A stretch of DNA of 64,000 nt from Telopea speciosissima (GCF_018873765.1 NC_057924.1:15091001-15155000); one strand, 5' to 3'. Positions 34,318-46,499 are shown, counted from the first letter of the stretch. Numbers and translations are program-made. The notes: a model not told the origin generated them from the sequence alone.

Positions 34318-34700
34318 TGGTACGTACGTAGTACCCTTCTTCTTGTTTCCTATTTTGTAGGGAATTGCTTTAACTAAGAGATAGGTTGAGAGATAATATG
34401 GTGAGCTCTATCGAGGAAGCTTTGCCTCTTCCATATAAGCAGATTGATTGGGTTAAAACTCTTCACTTCATATTACTTACGACTCATCTATTTAAAGAGA
34501 TACAATAAGTTAAATAACTACCCCCATGATAATAACTCCTCCCACAGTAATTACTCCTTCCACCACTCAACCACTCCATTATCTCCCTCACAATTAAATT
34601 ACATATTAATTAGTTTCAATAACCTCTCTCTAACTGACTTCTTAATGCTTCCAACTCAGCCACTTAGGAGAGAACCATACACGTGAGGTTGCATGCAACA
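34318..34700 (-). repeat. 5' LTR of Gypsy
   Basis: 383 bp, pairs with 21739-22108. The 5' LTR carries an extra short ATAACTCCTCCCACAGTA segment. Confidence 0.92.
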
Positions 34701-34804
34701 GTTAGTTTGTTAAATTTCTCCCTATCCCTTCCTTAGGAGGTCTGCTACGCCTTGAACTAGTGTTTCTTTCCTTCCCTGTTCATGATCTATCCTTGATCGT
34801 AACA

Positions 34805-35230
34805 ACATAACTCCAGTAACAATGGATCAGAAATAGACCCATGCTATCGTACATGTCACCGATAGGGCCCTCCTTGCCAGAGACTCAGCCAAGCTGTTAG
34901 TCTCCCTTGGAATAAAAAGAAAGTTACAAATTTTAAAACAACAGGAAAGATAAATAATATTTTCCAAAACAGATCTCAAGTTTAGCGGTGAAGATGTTAA
35001 ACAACCAAGAAGATAATTGATAACGCTTCTATTACTCAACTTAAATTGTACACGATCAAAACCCTTTGAAATAGCTTCCAATATCGATGCTCTTAATGTC
35101 ATAGCCTCCCCAACCACAACATTTTTGAAAACTGCAAGATTAGATAAAGCATGAAGTGGTTTCCCCTGACAATCACGATAGATAATACCAAGTCCAACAA
35201 CATAAGTTGTAATATCCTTTTAATTGCCTC
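34805..35230 (-). mobile_element. LINE 3' fragment with RNase H remnant (module of C)
   Basis: Counterpart of 11608-12020: an open stretch at 34827-35117 with ASILEAISKGFDRVQF and PRETNSLAESLARRAL. Separated from its poly-T end (21538) by the nested insertions. Confidence 0.75.
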
Positions 35231-35269
35231 TTCGTTTATTTCCAAAAGTTATTCAATATAATATTTATG

Positions 35270-36420
35270 TAAAGCATTACAACAATATATATATATATAC
35301 TTAATTTAGGTCTGTGAGGATCCGCCACGGGATTCCTCTCAAGGAATGGTCCTCCTTTTGAGGACCGGAAAGGAGTGTTATGCAATTATTGGGGATTGGG
35401 ATAATGCAATCATATGAAATGGAGTCGCCACCTAGGGTTAGGTCCTAGGACCCAATTGGTGTAGCCTATAAAGGGCTACATGATTCCATATGGTCTGGTT
35501 GAAGAGTTTGGGTAGGTGGTCAGGTTACGAGAGTGGGAAGGTATTAGGCACCCATCTTGCCCGATTAGTCGATCTTTCTACTAGTTGTTTGATTTTGAAT
35601 GTTCTCCCATAATAACACATCCTATACCAACATGCATGGCTAAATGATGATGCATATACTATTTAAAGAAAACTAAACTACAGTATACTAAATATTATGT
35701 ATACTACACAAGAGCACTTAATAGTCTACATTGTGCCGGAATTAAAGGTTAACGGTAGAAATGTATACCTGCATGATAAATCAATGCTACTTTGAAGAAT
35801 GCAAGATGGAAGGCGTCCCCCGACTCAGGTGGAGACAAACAATCGGCTTACCTCTCTCTTGTTAGACAATATAATGGCTTGCAATTGTTGAGTTTCGTAC
35901 TTAGAATATTAGGTAGAATAACGGCGTCACGAGGTCTTGGGAGCCTGATGCTCGATCCTCAGACAGAATAACAACGTCGCAGAAGATACGAAAGCTAAAT
36001 GCTTGATCTTCTGACAGAACCACCGCGCTATATGGGACTCATAGTCTTCAAGGGAATGGTGAGAAAATGGGTTGGGTAGTCGGATATAGGCGATCCGGAC
36101 TATGGACAGGGCAACGGGGCCAAAGGATTCAAAGCTAGGGATGGGGTGGACCCCGGGACAAGCGAAATAGGGATTTGGACAGCAAAACAGGTAGAACTGA
36201 GCTCTAGGAGCACACCTCTCCCGAAAGATTATTTGTTGCAAATGAGGGAGAGGAGCCCTATTTATAGGGGTCTGAGCACTGCGGAAGAAACCATGATTAC
36301 GGAGGTGCCATGGACCACGGCACCGCAGAAGAGAGACCCTCTCTTCCGCAGCCATGATTACGGAGATGCATGGTTTTGCTTGTTGTAAATTCTCATTACA
36401 TGATGGTCAGTTTTTAATTT
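35270..36420 (-). mobile_element. LTR fragment (module of C)
   Basis: Minus-strand LTR with TATA-like CCTATAAATAGGG near 36255 and a conserved 3' block ending GGGTCCTAGGACCTAACC. GGTGGCGACTCC follows near 35425, resembling a tRNA-Arg-type primer-binding site used by Tat/Ogre elements. Same family as 12100-13250, 55180-56370 and (plus strand) 44776. Confidence 0.5.
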
Positions 36421-37136
36421 TAGACATTAAAGTGGTTAGTAGATGAAGGTTTTCAATTCACAACCAACATCGAGTTGAAAATTTACATTCAAAATCAATA
36501 CCAAAACTATTTGGATTCATTTTCTACATCCTTTTTCCATCTTGGAACTACATGATGTGGAAACTATGACTATTTACCAAAGAAAAAAAATTATAGTTTG
36601 AAACAAAGACGTTGAGAAGCCAAAAGCAGGAAACTAAAAGAGAAATTACAAAAAACTAGGGTTTTATAATTATGGGGATTAACTTTAAAACATATTCTGC
36701 AGAACTTGAGAAGAAGTCCAAATATGAACATTAGTTCATTCTAGGCTATTAGCTACTTTCAACCCTTTCAGAAGGCCTCTACCCGCTGTTTAACATTTGG
36801 AATTAGGATGTAAGGATCTCTAACGATCCACGAAAGCGAAAAAAGATCTATTCTACTGATGGGAGAAGTCATTCATACGAAAGAATTGCAAGGAGAATCA
36901 AATGTTACCTTGAGTTTCACAAGCGCAAAATCTCCAATCGAATATAGCCCTTTCATAATTGTTCCATGCACTGTGCATAGCTTTACGTTCCCACTCGATC
37001 AAGCAAGCTCCTCCACACACTAGGGTTCTCAAGCCTTAGATAATCTCCAAGGTCAAACACTAAGAGAGAGGGAGGGCGAATTCAAGGGGGAGGGGAATGT
37101 GCTTCACAATTTCAAGAGTGTGTATTTGAATCAAGC
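36421..37136. other. Module spacer, flank of C
   Basis: Non-coding counterpart of 13251-13946 and 56380-57051. Nothing else seen. Confidence 0.5.
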
Positions 37137-37144
37137 TCTCTTCT

Positions 37145-37838
37145 TAGGGCTGCAATAGGGTCAGGTTGGGTTGGGCTTTTTAAAACCCTAACCCAACCCT
37201 GATCGAGTCCCCTTAGCTGGGCTCGGGCCCGTCTTGACCCTAACTCAGGGCCTACAACTTTGACCTTGACCCTGACGGGCCAAGCCCAACCCAAGCCCGT
37301 CCTTAATGGCCCTGATTGGGTCGGGTTTTGCCTATTGGCCCTAACCCTGACCCTAGCCCTGGCCTTGACCCTGATCTAACCCTGACCCTGACCCTGACCC
37401 TGACACAATAAACAAATTAAAATAGTTGAATGTTTATATAGCAACACAATAAAGGGACAAATTCACATTAATCTAGTTATTTTATTATGTTTCTTTTTCC
37501 TTAACACAATGGTTAGGCCCCATTTTAAATAAAATTTTATTCCTTCATTACATGTATCATAGCTTCTATTTTTTGTTAAATACAGAATTTTCTTCATGGA
37601 GTACAACCCATAAATGATGCTTCAGTGAACTCTAGAGCACATACTAGAATACTAACAGAATAAACTACATCAGGGCCAGAATCAAGGTTGGGCTGAGTCC
37701 AAGGTCTCAACCCTGACTCGGGGCCAAAATTTTCTGGCCCCAACCCGCCCTCAAGGCCAGAAATCTTTAGCCAGGCCCTGTTCAGGCTTAGGGTGGGCCA
37801 GGGCGGGTTCGGGCCGACAGGGCCAAACTTGCTGCCAA
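37145..37838. mobile_element. hAT-like MITE, module of C
   Basis: Ortholog of 13955-14614, starting TAGGGCTGCAA after TCTCTTCT (37137-37144). The right end has decayed to TTGCTGCCAA, followed by TCTCTTCT. Confidence 0.82.
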
Positions 37839-39126
37839 TCTCTTCTTATTTTGAGTTGCACAATATATTGAATATATTATGCAATCCACACTCCCAAATT
37901 AGTGGGACACATGAGCTAGGAGTATTGAGTTTCCTATTAAGACTCAATCTCCAAGCTCCCAAATCTTTCCAAGCATCGAAAGATTCCTATTGCTAGAGGA
38001 ATCCAATATTGAGTGCAATATCCAGTATTGACTCAACATCATTCCTTTTTCTAACACTTTGAGCCTGTAGCTAGCAACACAAAGTGTTAAAAGAGGGACC
38101 AGATCCTCTCTAGCGCATCAGACGGCTAGGCAAACTGCACGCATCCTGTTATGAGTAAAAACTAGCCTTAGGAGCGACTAAAGATAGTCCCACAGTGGTG
38201 AGTGAATGGAAAACGGTGGTCCTTATAAGGATTGGAGTCATCACTCCCTCATGAGGCCTTTTAAAAATTGAGGACGACATTAAGCTAGTTTTAACGGGCA
38301 GCTCGGAGCAGACAATATCATGAGATGTATTCCATGACCTCATCAAATCCCAAGGACAACGCCCAACCACCTAATGCGCATTGGGCATGCTGGGACGATC
38401 AAGTCCAGTAAAGTCCAATTGTCCCTCATGTCTTCCATTATTCTAGTATTTTTTTTAATCGAATCCAATGTCCATGTAGTGTTGTTTGATACATAATATT
38501 GCATTAGGAGAAGGTTATTAAAATGGGAATCGCGGTTGAACAAGCCTCTGTCGAATTGAATCGGAATTGGCCGGAATCGATCTCAAAAACCTTAGAATAG
38601 GTACTTAGATATGAAAACTCAATGATTCTATGACCAAAACCCTAGAATTAATCATCTTGAATCATCTGGAATCAGGATCGATCACAACTGATTCCGATCT
38701 GAATCAACCAATTCAACTGATCTGATTACTATTTTTTAAACAATGATTAGGAATGCAATAATTTCACATCAATAGTTTTTTTTATTCTAAATTATGACAA
38801 TAATGAGCTTTTTGAATACATAATATTGTATTTGGGCTTGGGCTTCTCTTATTGGTATTTTCTGAATTTCAATGAAGGTAAAAGAAATAAACCCAATCTA
38901 TTAAAAAAACAAAAACCCATACAGTACTTTCGTGTATACTACTTTATTCGGTACATTTTTTTTTAGATCCACTATGATATTGAGAAGCGGAGGGAGCGAA
39001 GGCAAAATATGGGCAATAATGAAGAGAAATTGAAAGGCACTTCTTAACTCTGGTGGGTGATTAGGGATGTAAGCGCTAAAGGTTGGAATACTCATAGTTG
39101 AGTGCCCCCTCTTTTACTTCATGTAA
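37839..39126. other. 3' flank of copy C, shared module
   Basis: Non-coding, collinear with 14615-15911. Contains the conserved TTTATTCGG (AATAAA on minus) near 38942. Confidence 0.55.
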
Positions 39127-40124
39127 TCAAGGATTGCATACAACAGCTTTAAATATACTTGTGAAGGCATTTTTCAAGCAAAAAATATACAATTTCTCAT
39201 TTATGAAACCTTTCTCTGCTCCCACTGCCACCCTTAACTCTGCTCCCATTGTCAATTGTTACAGTAAGACTCTGCAAATCTCATCAATTCATTTCACTTA
39301 TTAATATACAAGTAAAGTCAAATTTTAGACCCAAACAAATTTCATGGAACACCCCTTCCCTGTTCGAGATGACTTCGAGACACAAGAGGTTTTTTAGTTC
39401 GTACCTCAGGTGCGCCAACCACCATGAAGTACAGTCCCCAAATAGGATGATCAGCAATTGACATTTGTTCCATTGGTCCAATCATATTCGTGATCGCCGT
39501 GCTCATGTTCTTTAGCGTGCTATAGACATATGGAGCTGTTGTTTACCCCCCTACCCCCAAAAAAAAAAAAAAAAAAGAATAAAAATTAAGGTTAGATCTT
39601 ATTTATTAGGGTTTAGTTTTCCTTCACGGTAGGTGAATATATGGAGAATCTCTTTACACATGATGATTTGACGTTTTGATTAGACTTTCGGAATAATAAA
39701 TATCATCATTAACTCTCGCTTCTCCTGTCCAATGAGAGGGTCATATCCCATTGATATGAATAGATCCACTCTTCACCATGGCTTAAGAGAAATTTGGTAT
39801 TACTTGCCTCAGGACCTCTGGTTTTCCTCATCATTTCTAGTAGTTCGATAGTAAGATAAACAACCCCTATGGGTTTATCATACTGGCGAACTACTAGAAA
39901 TGATAGAGGAGAAGCGAGGGTTGATTGGGAGGAGAAGAGTTTTAAGCAAAAACTTGATCAGTAAGGCAACCATGGGGATGTCAAATTCCAAAGCGGCGAA
40001 GATAGAGATGGAGATGGAGAGCACCGAACTGTTGAAGTACAGACCATCCGGGCTAAGTGGTTCATCAACTTCTACAGCATCATCAGCTCTCTCTCTCTCT
40101 CTCTCTCGATCCCTTGAACTCCAT
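39127..40124 (-). pseudogene. WSD1-like acyltransferase, copy C (internal deletion)
   Basis: Only exon 1 (about 39902-40124), the last ~50 bp of exon 3 (from about 39816 to 39861), exon 4 (about 39406-39543) and exon 5 (39127 to about 39275) remain. Exon 2, with the catalytic HHALGDG, and most of exon 3 are gone, so it cannot be an enzyme. A GA run just after the ATG (40087-40107) throws exon 1 out of frame into TGA within 14 codons. The exon 4 acceptor CAG is lost, and exon 5 has an altered, shifted segment where the others read SYMGELR. The deletion junction is an imperfect palindrome (39830-39904). Confidence 0.85.
39830..39904. repeat. Palindromic deletion junction in copy C
   Basis: Two 32-bp arms (39830-39861 and 39873-39904) are reverse complements with three mismatches, around an 11-bp spacer. 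The left arm is the 3' part of exon 3 in normal orientation; the right arm is the same exon segment inverted. It then joins exon 1 across a shared ATGAT. Confidence 0.88.
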
Positions 40125-40555
40125 TTGATTCGTTCTACTTTGAATCCTTTGATGCCCGACTGTAAGTTGAACTCTCTAAATCTCTATATAATTCAATTAG
40201 GTATTGGTGCAATCGCTATCACATCAATTAATAAATATATTAATTTTTTTTGGTAAATATTGCTGTCTCATTAATATAATCTTTTTTTTTTGTTAAATAT
40301 TGCAGTCACATTAATATGCCAACCGTTTTTGGGGGCACATAATCAGCAAATTTTTTTTTAAGAAAAAAGGAAACTTATCATATTATGCTAAACTGGGTTT
40401 AAATTTATCAAATCATTCATCCAATATTTCGTTTTATTAAAGATGTAATTTGTTGTCGCCTAAATGATGAACTAAGGAGTTGTAACTTTTCATTAATTAC
40501 CTCTTCTCTTATATCCTAAAGTTATGTAACATAATATTTATGTATTGCATTACAA

Positions 40556-40589
<34 letters not shown>

Positions 40590-40736
40590 TACTTAATTCA
40601 AGAATGGAGGTCGCCATGATTTTCAGGATTGGAGAATTGATCTACAAAGGGGGTTATGTTAATCCAGTGGAGAGAGAGAGAGAGAGAGAGAGGGAGTTGC
40701 AGAGAAGATAAGGTTAAGAGAAAGAGGAAGACCGAG
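40125..40736. other. Upstream region of copy C
   Basis: A candidate TATATAG on the minus strand lies near 40183. The stretch 40479-40600 matches the LINE-free part of the flank module (compare 12010-12115), showing the site without the LINE fragment. It ends in a long A run and (AT)n. A GA run is at 40672-40692. No gene. Confidence 0.5.
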
Positions 40737-41075
40737 GGTTGCACAAATGGAGAAGGGCGGCGGCTAGGTTGGGTTAGAGAGAAAGAGCTATGAAAAAAAG
40801 AGGGTTGAAAAGAAAACCCTAATCTTGCATTAAAAAAAAAAAGGTTGCACAAATAGAGAAGGGCGGCAGCTAGGTTGGTTTAGCAAAAAAAAACATAGGA
40901 AAAAATGACGGTTGAAAAGAAAACCCTAATCTTGCATAAAAAAAACAAAAAAACAAAAAATAACAAATGGAATGGAAAGGGTGGCGGCTAGGTTGGGATA
41001 GAGAGAACGATATTGAGAAAAAAGAGAATTGATAATAAGATCCCTATTCTTGCATAAAAAATAAAAAGAAAAGAA
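40737..41075. repeat. Three ~110-bp tandem repeats
   Basis: Units start near 40737, 40843 and 40961. Each has GGCGGC(A)GCTAGGTTGG in the middle and CTTGCATAAAAAA at the end. Units 1 and 2 are more alike than unit 3. Confidence 0.75.
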
Positions 41076-41489
41076 AAAATTAATCAACTAATTTGAATTA
41101 AATAGAGATTAACTAATGAATTAAAGAAAACTAATTATATAATTTAGTTATATGAAGTTTTGAACTAATTAAATAATCTAGCTACTTGGATCCATATGGG
41201 GTCTTCTCCCATGTTTGACCATGTAGAAATATTTTTTCTATGATGTATTATTTGCCTTCAGATTGGTTTCAACTGTCAAATAAACTTCTTTAAAGCCTTC
41301 TTTTGACTTGAAATCAAAATTATACATATATTGCATGTAAATATATAGTCATATTTTTTATTTAGAGAAACCATATTAAACACGTACTAAACGCATACCG
41401 TATCATTGCCGTATGCGGTTCATTCCATAGGATCTTTGAAACGTATTATTGTCGTCTAGTCCGTTTCATTGTCATATATGTTACGTATC
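41076..41489. other. AT-rich intergenic DNA
   Basis: No coding signal or clear repeat pairing. It includes CCGTATCATTGCCGTATGCGG, a short imperfect internal symmetry. Confidence 0.5.
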
Positions 41490-44220
41490 TGTACCCATTC
41501 AATTGTCATTCCCAAACTTACTAACTATGGTCGCATTTCGTCCAATCAGTTTATGCTCTGTGGCAATGAAGATAATCTCAAAATTAATGGCAAATCGTCT
41601 GAAACCGGTGGGTGCTGGACTCAATTATTGATGTTTCTCAATCAGCATTTGTCCCTAGCAGGTACATTTTCGATAATGTCCTCATTGCTCATGAGTTATT
41701 TCATTTCACTAAAAAAGGAAAAAAGAAAAGTCTTTCCCAATTCATGGCTATCAAATTGGATATGCGTAAAGCATATGCTAGAGTTAATTGGAATTTTATT
41801 GAAAAAATGTTTAGCAAATTGGGTTTCTCTGATTTTTGGGTTAAGCTTGTAATGTCTTGCATCCGCTCGATGTCTTATACTCTTTTGATTAATGGTTCGG
41901 AAAGTGGAGATATTTTTCCTTCTAGAGGAATTAGGCAGGGAGACCCTCTTTCTCCGGCTTTGTTCATCATTTGTGCCCAAGCTTTATCCTCTATTCTTAA
42001 TGCGGCTGTAGCAAAAGGAGACATTCATGGCATAAGAATCAGGAACATAGGCAATATTTTTTCTCATCTTCTATTTGCGGACGATTGTCTTCTGTTTGGT
42101 AAAGCTCATATCAAAGAAGTTACTACTTTGAAGAGGTGTCTGGATCTTTATTGTCAGGCTTCTGGCCAAGAGATAAATTTAAAAAAATCCTGCATTACAT
42201 TCAGCAAGAATACTCATTCAAAGTTCAGAAGGTGGTTCTCTAGAGTGCTTAAAATTCCTTATGGGGATGGTCCAGCTAAATATTTAGGACTCCCAACGGA
42301 TCTTGGTGTTTCTAAGAACCTTCTGTTTCAAGACATCAAGGATCGGACTGTGGCAAAACTACAAGGTTGGAAGAAAAATCTTCTGTCGGCTGCGGGTAAA
42401 GAGGTATTATTAAAATCTGCTGCTCTCCTTATGACAAATTATGCTGGTGCTTCCTTTAAATTGCCTAAATCTTCTCTTGAGGATATTAAAAAGGCTTCTA
42501 CTGAGTTTTTTTGAGGTGATAATTTTGAAAAACATAAATTGCATTGGGTTTTTTGGGACAGAATGTGTAAATCAAAACAATCAGGAGATCTGGGCTTCAG
42601 AGATCCAGTGTTACACAATCAAGCTTTGTTGGCCAGAAATGCTTGGCGATTGCTGTCAGAGCCAAATTCCCATTGGGCGAGAATGATGAAGAATACATAT
42701 TTTCCCTATGATGATTTTCTTAATGCCAAGTTGGGACATCAGCCTTCGTGGGGATGGCATAGTCTTCTGGAAGGTAGGGAAGCTTTATCAGTTGGTCTTT
42801 TATGGTTGGTAGGGAAAGGAGATAAGATTTCAATATGGAATAATAATTGGATTCCATCAACAAAGAATTTCAGAGTCATTTCTGTCAAGCCGGATAATTG
42901 TCCCTATGAAAAAGTTGCTGACTTGATTGATGCTCAGTCTAGATCGTGGAAGATGGATTTGCTGGACTCGTTATTTTTGTCAGTTGATAAGAAGGAAATC
43001 CTAAAAATCAGCCTTAGTTTGTTTCCTAATGAAGATAGATTGGTTTGGGGTGGAGCAAAATCCGGTAAATTCTCTGTGAAATCAATGTACCATTTGCTTA
43101 AAAATAGGAAGGATTCGAAAAGCTCTAACCGCTCATCCTCTTCTTCAGCCTCTCACAAGAACTATTTATCAATGTCAGATGTTTATTGGAGAAGAATATG
43201 GAATGCTAAGACTTTGCCTAAAATAAAGCTATTTTTATGGAGAAGTTGTGCAGATGGTATTGTTGTGGGTCAAGGCTTCCTTGTTAGGAGAATCCCTATC
43301 AGTCCAGTTTGTTTTAGATGTGGAGAGAGGGACGAAACTGTGGGCCACACGCTTCTCACGTGTTCTTTCACCAGGGCGGTCTAGTTTGGTTCATCATTAT
43401 CTTTGTTAACCAGTTCTGCTCAATTTGATAAGATGAGTGATTGGTTTCATTATTGGGATGATATTTTCATAAGGGATAAAAAGTTGGCGGAAGAGAGGTT
43501 TTCTTTGGCTTCTTTCCTTATCTGGTTCATTTGGAAGGCTAGAAACCAATTGATCTTCAACAACCAAAGCTGGTCTCCTCAACAAGTGATCTCTATGGCT
43601 GAGAAGGCTCACTAGCAATACTCTGAGATTTTGTTTAAGCCTCCATCTATTTCTACTGCAAATGCTGATCGTGTTCTTCCTACTCCTTGATGTTGGTCCC
43701 CGCCAGTAGAGCCTTTTGTGAAGATTAACTGTGATGCAGCCTGGGTGAAGAGTACTAATAGAGGTGGATTAGGGATCATTATCAGGGATCATCTTGGGAA
43801 CCTCCTTCGTGCCTTTTCTTCGGGTTTTATGTGTGATTCTAGCCTTACTGCAAAAGCAATTGCTGTTAGAACTGGGCCTCTTCAAGCTGCCAAATATGGT
43901 TTCTCTTTTATAGTGGTGGAGTCGGATTGCTCTAGCCTGGTCCAACAAATTAATTGAAAAAGCTTCGATTTGGAGGTTTATAGTATGGGCTCTGATATCC
44001 TTCAGCTTCAAGGTTCCTTTGCCTCTTGTTCCTTTTGTTTTGTTCCAAGGTTGTCCAACTCAGTCGCAGATTCCTTGGCCTGGTCGGCCCTTTCGGATGA
44101 GTCTCCGATTGTTTGGCCAGTTACCTCTCAGTGGCTGCTAAATCTTTGTAATTTAGATGTCACTGCTTGTAATGACTCTGTTCCTCAATGAAATTGTTTT
44201 CTACCAAAAAAAAAAAAAAA
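41490..44220 (+). mobile_element. LINE (L1-type), 5'-truncated, with RNase H
   Basis: Starts inside reverse transcriptase (IVIPKLTN, frameshift, FRPISLCSVAMKIISKLMANRL). It continues in the frame at 41612-42512 with SAFVPSRYIFDNVLIAHE, SRGIRQGDPLSPALF, the catalytic LFADDCLLFGK and KYLGLP. After a stop it continues at 42539-43384 with a zf-RVT region (WRRIWNAKTLPKIKLFLW, then a cysteine/histidine cluster CFRCGE..GHTLLTC). RNase H follows from about 43710 (INCDAAWVKSTNRGGLGIII, VVESDCSSLVQQI). It ends in a poly-A of 15 at 44206-44220. Endonuclease and ORF1 are absent, and at least five frame breaks are visible, so it is inactive. No secure target duplication. Confidence 0.9.
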
Positions 44221-44775
44221 TAGTCGCAGGAGTAAAAAAGGATTTTCAAAAAGTTGAAAATTATTTAATGTAGTATTTAATGCAATGTTTATGTGAAATG
44301 ATATGATGACTTACTCTCATTGGGGAAAAAAGTGTGTTATTTAATGTGTTTTGGCTGGTTCTTGTCTCTTGGTTTCGTTACATTCATTGTGGGTCATGTT
44401 TCTCCTAACCCAAATTTCTTCAAGTTTATTGCTATGATATTCATGCTTTTTTATAGTTTCTCTATGATATCTTACGTTCTTTTTTACAGTTTGTCTCCAT
44501 GATTTTCATATTTTTCCTGTGCCATCTCTTGGATTTTCATGTCTCTCATTATGATTCACACCATTCATGTTGTTCTTAGGCCTTATCATTACTAGGGTCA
44601 ATTGCGTTGTTTAATTATGTAGTAGTTCTAATAAATGTTCATGCATAAATAGGTCTTAGTTATGATTGGTTTGAGCAGGTGTTTGAGGTATTCATGACCT
44701 CTTAATAGTGATATTTTTTAATGTTTTATAGTGTAGCTAGATTCAAGTGGGTCTCCTTCATACCCTTTATTTTTC
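44221..44775. other. Intergenic DNA, nothing recognised
   Basis: AT-rich, no repeat or coding signal that I can support. Confidence 0.5.
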
Positions 44776-45815
44776 AGTGTAGACACTGAATTTTTGTCAC
44801 CACTCCCAGCAGTGACGACAATGGGACGCTGATGGAAGAAGGAATCGCACCCCGAATGCCAGACAACCCCAGAATACCCAAAAAACACTAAGAAGTCACA
44901 TTTGGAGGCATACTATAACCGCGGCGCCACGGGATTTTTTACTTTGATGCCGCATAAAAAGTCTGCAATGCCGCGTACATGTGAGGGACCACACGCCAGC
45001 GTCAGCAGGATGAAATCATAGCGGTGTTGCGTAATTTTTTACCGTGACGCTGCGAAAGGGGGGGGGGCACCCTTATAAATAGGAGGGAACCCCTACCCTC
45101 AAACAAGGAAGAAGAGGATGAGAGGAAGAGAGGGGAACGGGAGAGAGTGTCTCCATAGCCCATTTTTCTATGGTTTTTCCTCCTTGTTTCCACTTTTGTC
45201 GATCCAAATAGGTAGATCCTTTGACTACACTACCTAAGTATTAGCCTGCACATAACCATGTCCCCATGACCCTCAGTCAAGAGTGAGTGTCCCATTGCTT
45301 ACATACCCATATTCTGAAATCTTTCATTCCCTTTAGTCGTTACTGTCTAAGTAATGAAAGCCCTTGACAAAATCCATAGGAAAGCGATTCCGCCATCTGT
45401 CTCCACCTGAGCCGGGAGACAACTAACAGACAGAGTCTTTTGCATTTCTACATAAAGGTATACTTGTCATGCTCCATTTTTTGCACAATGTAGACCATTA
45501 ATGCATGTCATGTTAGTTTACATATTAGTTAGTATGTAAACATATCATGATTAGATGCATATAAGTATTATGAATTTGATTTCTTGTGTACATGTTATTT
45601 ACCCTTATATGTTGATCTAGAATTATAGAAAAGTAGATATTTGATACTTAGCATCTAATAGAAAGATCAGTTTGACCGGGCGAGGTAGGATGTTAATACC
45701 GTCCCATTCTCGTAACCTGATCCCTTACCCAATCTCTGACCAGATCAGATGGAATCACGTAGCCCTTTCTGTTCATTCGGATAGGGCTACATCCATTGGG
45801 TCCTAGGCCCTAATC
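44776..45815 (+). mobile_element. LTR (solo or fragment), Tat/Ogre-like gypsy
   Basis: Starts TGTAGACACTGAATTTTTGTCACC, has a TTATAAATAGGAGG promoter-like box near 45074, and ends with ATTGGGTCCTAGGCCCTAATCT followed by TGGCGGGACG. Its 3' third aligns clearly with the minus-strand LTRs in the WSD flank modules (AGAAAGATC..., TCTCGTAACCTGA, GTAGCCCTTT). No gag or pol adjoins it. Confidence 0.55.
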
Positions 45816-45859
45816 TCTGGCGGGACGTTTGTTTTCCATACTTGTGAGGGTACATTGAG

Positions 45860-46400
45860 GATGTTAGTAGTGTGGAGAGAAAGTGTAATGAAAATATCTA
45901 CTATATAGGATTTTCAGGTTATGATTTTTATAGATTTGTTCTTTTGTGCAATTAAAGAAAAAAATAGTGTAGAGATTTCTTTTTGTACAATATGGATAAC
46001 TTAATGTGTTACCCTTTAGGATCACATCATTTGATATGATCTTGACCATTGATTTGTAATCTCCTGTACGTTTAAGGCTTTTCTATTTAAAGGAAGGGTT
46101 GGTTCAAACCCTACCTATTGACAATACAATTATTAAAAAGAGAGAGAGAGTCCTTGAGAAAGAGAAAAGAAAGTCTTCTTCTTCCTTAAGTTAGGATTTT
46201 TGCCATTGGAGTTGGAGCAAAGCTTTGGCGATCCTACTCTTGTGGTACTGCATTCCTTTAGAGGAATGTGCAATTAGTGCATTTTAGGTAACCTACTTAT
46301 CCCAGTGATTGACTTATTATTGCATGAGTTCATTGAGATCATGTCGCTATAATTTTTGTTATGTATCTGGTACCATACCGCTTCCGCTGCCGCCAACACA
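45860..46400 (+). mobile_element. Possible Copia LTR remnant
   Basis: Shows CTATTTAAAGG, an AG-rich leader and GAGAAAGAGAAAAG, then GTTATGTATCTGGTACCATACC, resembling an LTR end followed by a degraded tRNA-Met-type primer site. Boundaries and family are not secure. Confidence 0.35.
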
Positions 46401-46499
46401 CGAAATCATCAAGATTGACTGAGAAGAAACTGAGGTCAATTCGGTCCAAGGAAAACTGATCTCTTCAATGTGAACTCTTACCTTTTTCTAGCCCAACTT

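Larger units (their letters stand above)
21739..34700 (-). mobile_element. Ty3/gypsy retrotransposon (chromovirus-like), nested and defective
   Basis: LTRs at 34318-34700 (5', 383 bp) and 21739-22108 (3', 370 bp), starting TGTTGCATGC and ending TACGTACGTACCA. Target duplication GTTAG at 21734-21738 and 34701-34705. The primer-binding site after the 5' LTR is TTGGTATCAGAG (initiator tRNA-Met type). The polypurine tract GAGGGGGAAATT precedes the 3' LTR. By eye the LTRs differ at about 20 sites plus a short indel. Own length is about 4.1 kb after removing the inserted Copia and solo LTR. The integrase core is missing. The uninterrupted target is visible at about 54580-54610. Confidence 0.92.
21594..34804. 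mobile_element. Small solo LTR, interrupted by Gypsy (upstream of B)
   Basis: Ends TGTTATGA and TCGTAACA, with 5-bp duplication ACATA at 21589-21593 and 34805-34809. Own length is about 244 bp once the Gypsy is removed. It contains CCCTATAAAAAGGG, a likely LTR promoter. The ortholog is at 52853-54684 and the empty site near 11608-11612. Confidence 0.85.

Noticed and set aside
40737-41075. CRISPR-like array
   Set aside because: Whole ~110-bp units repeat without short conserved repeats and variable spacers, and the genome is a plant's.
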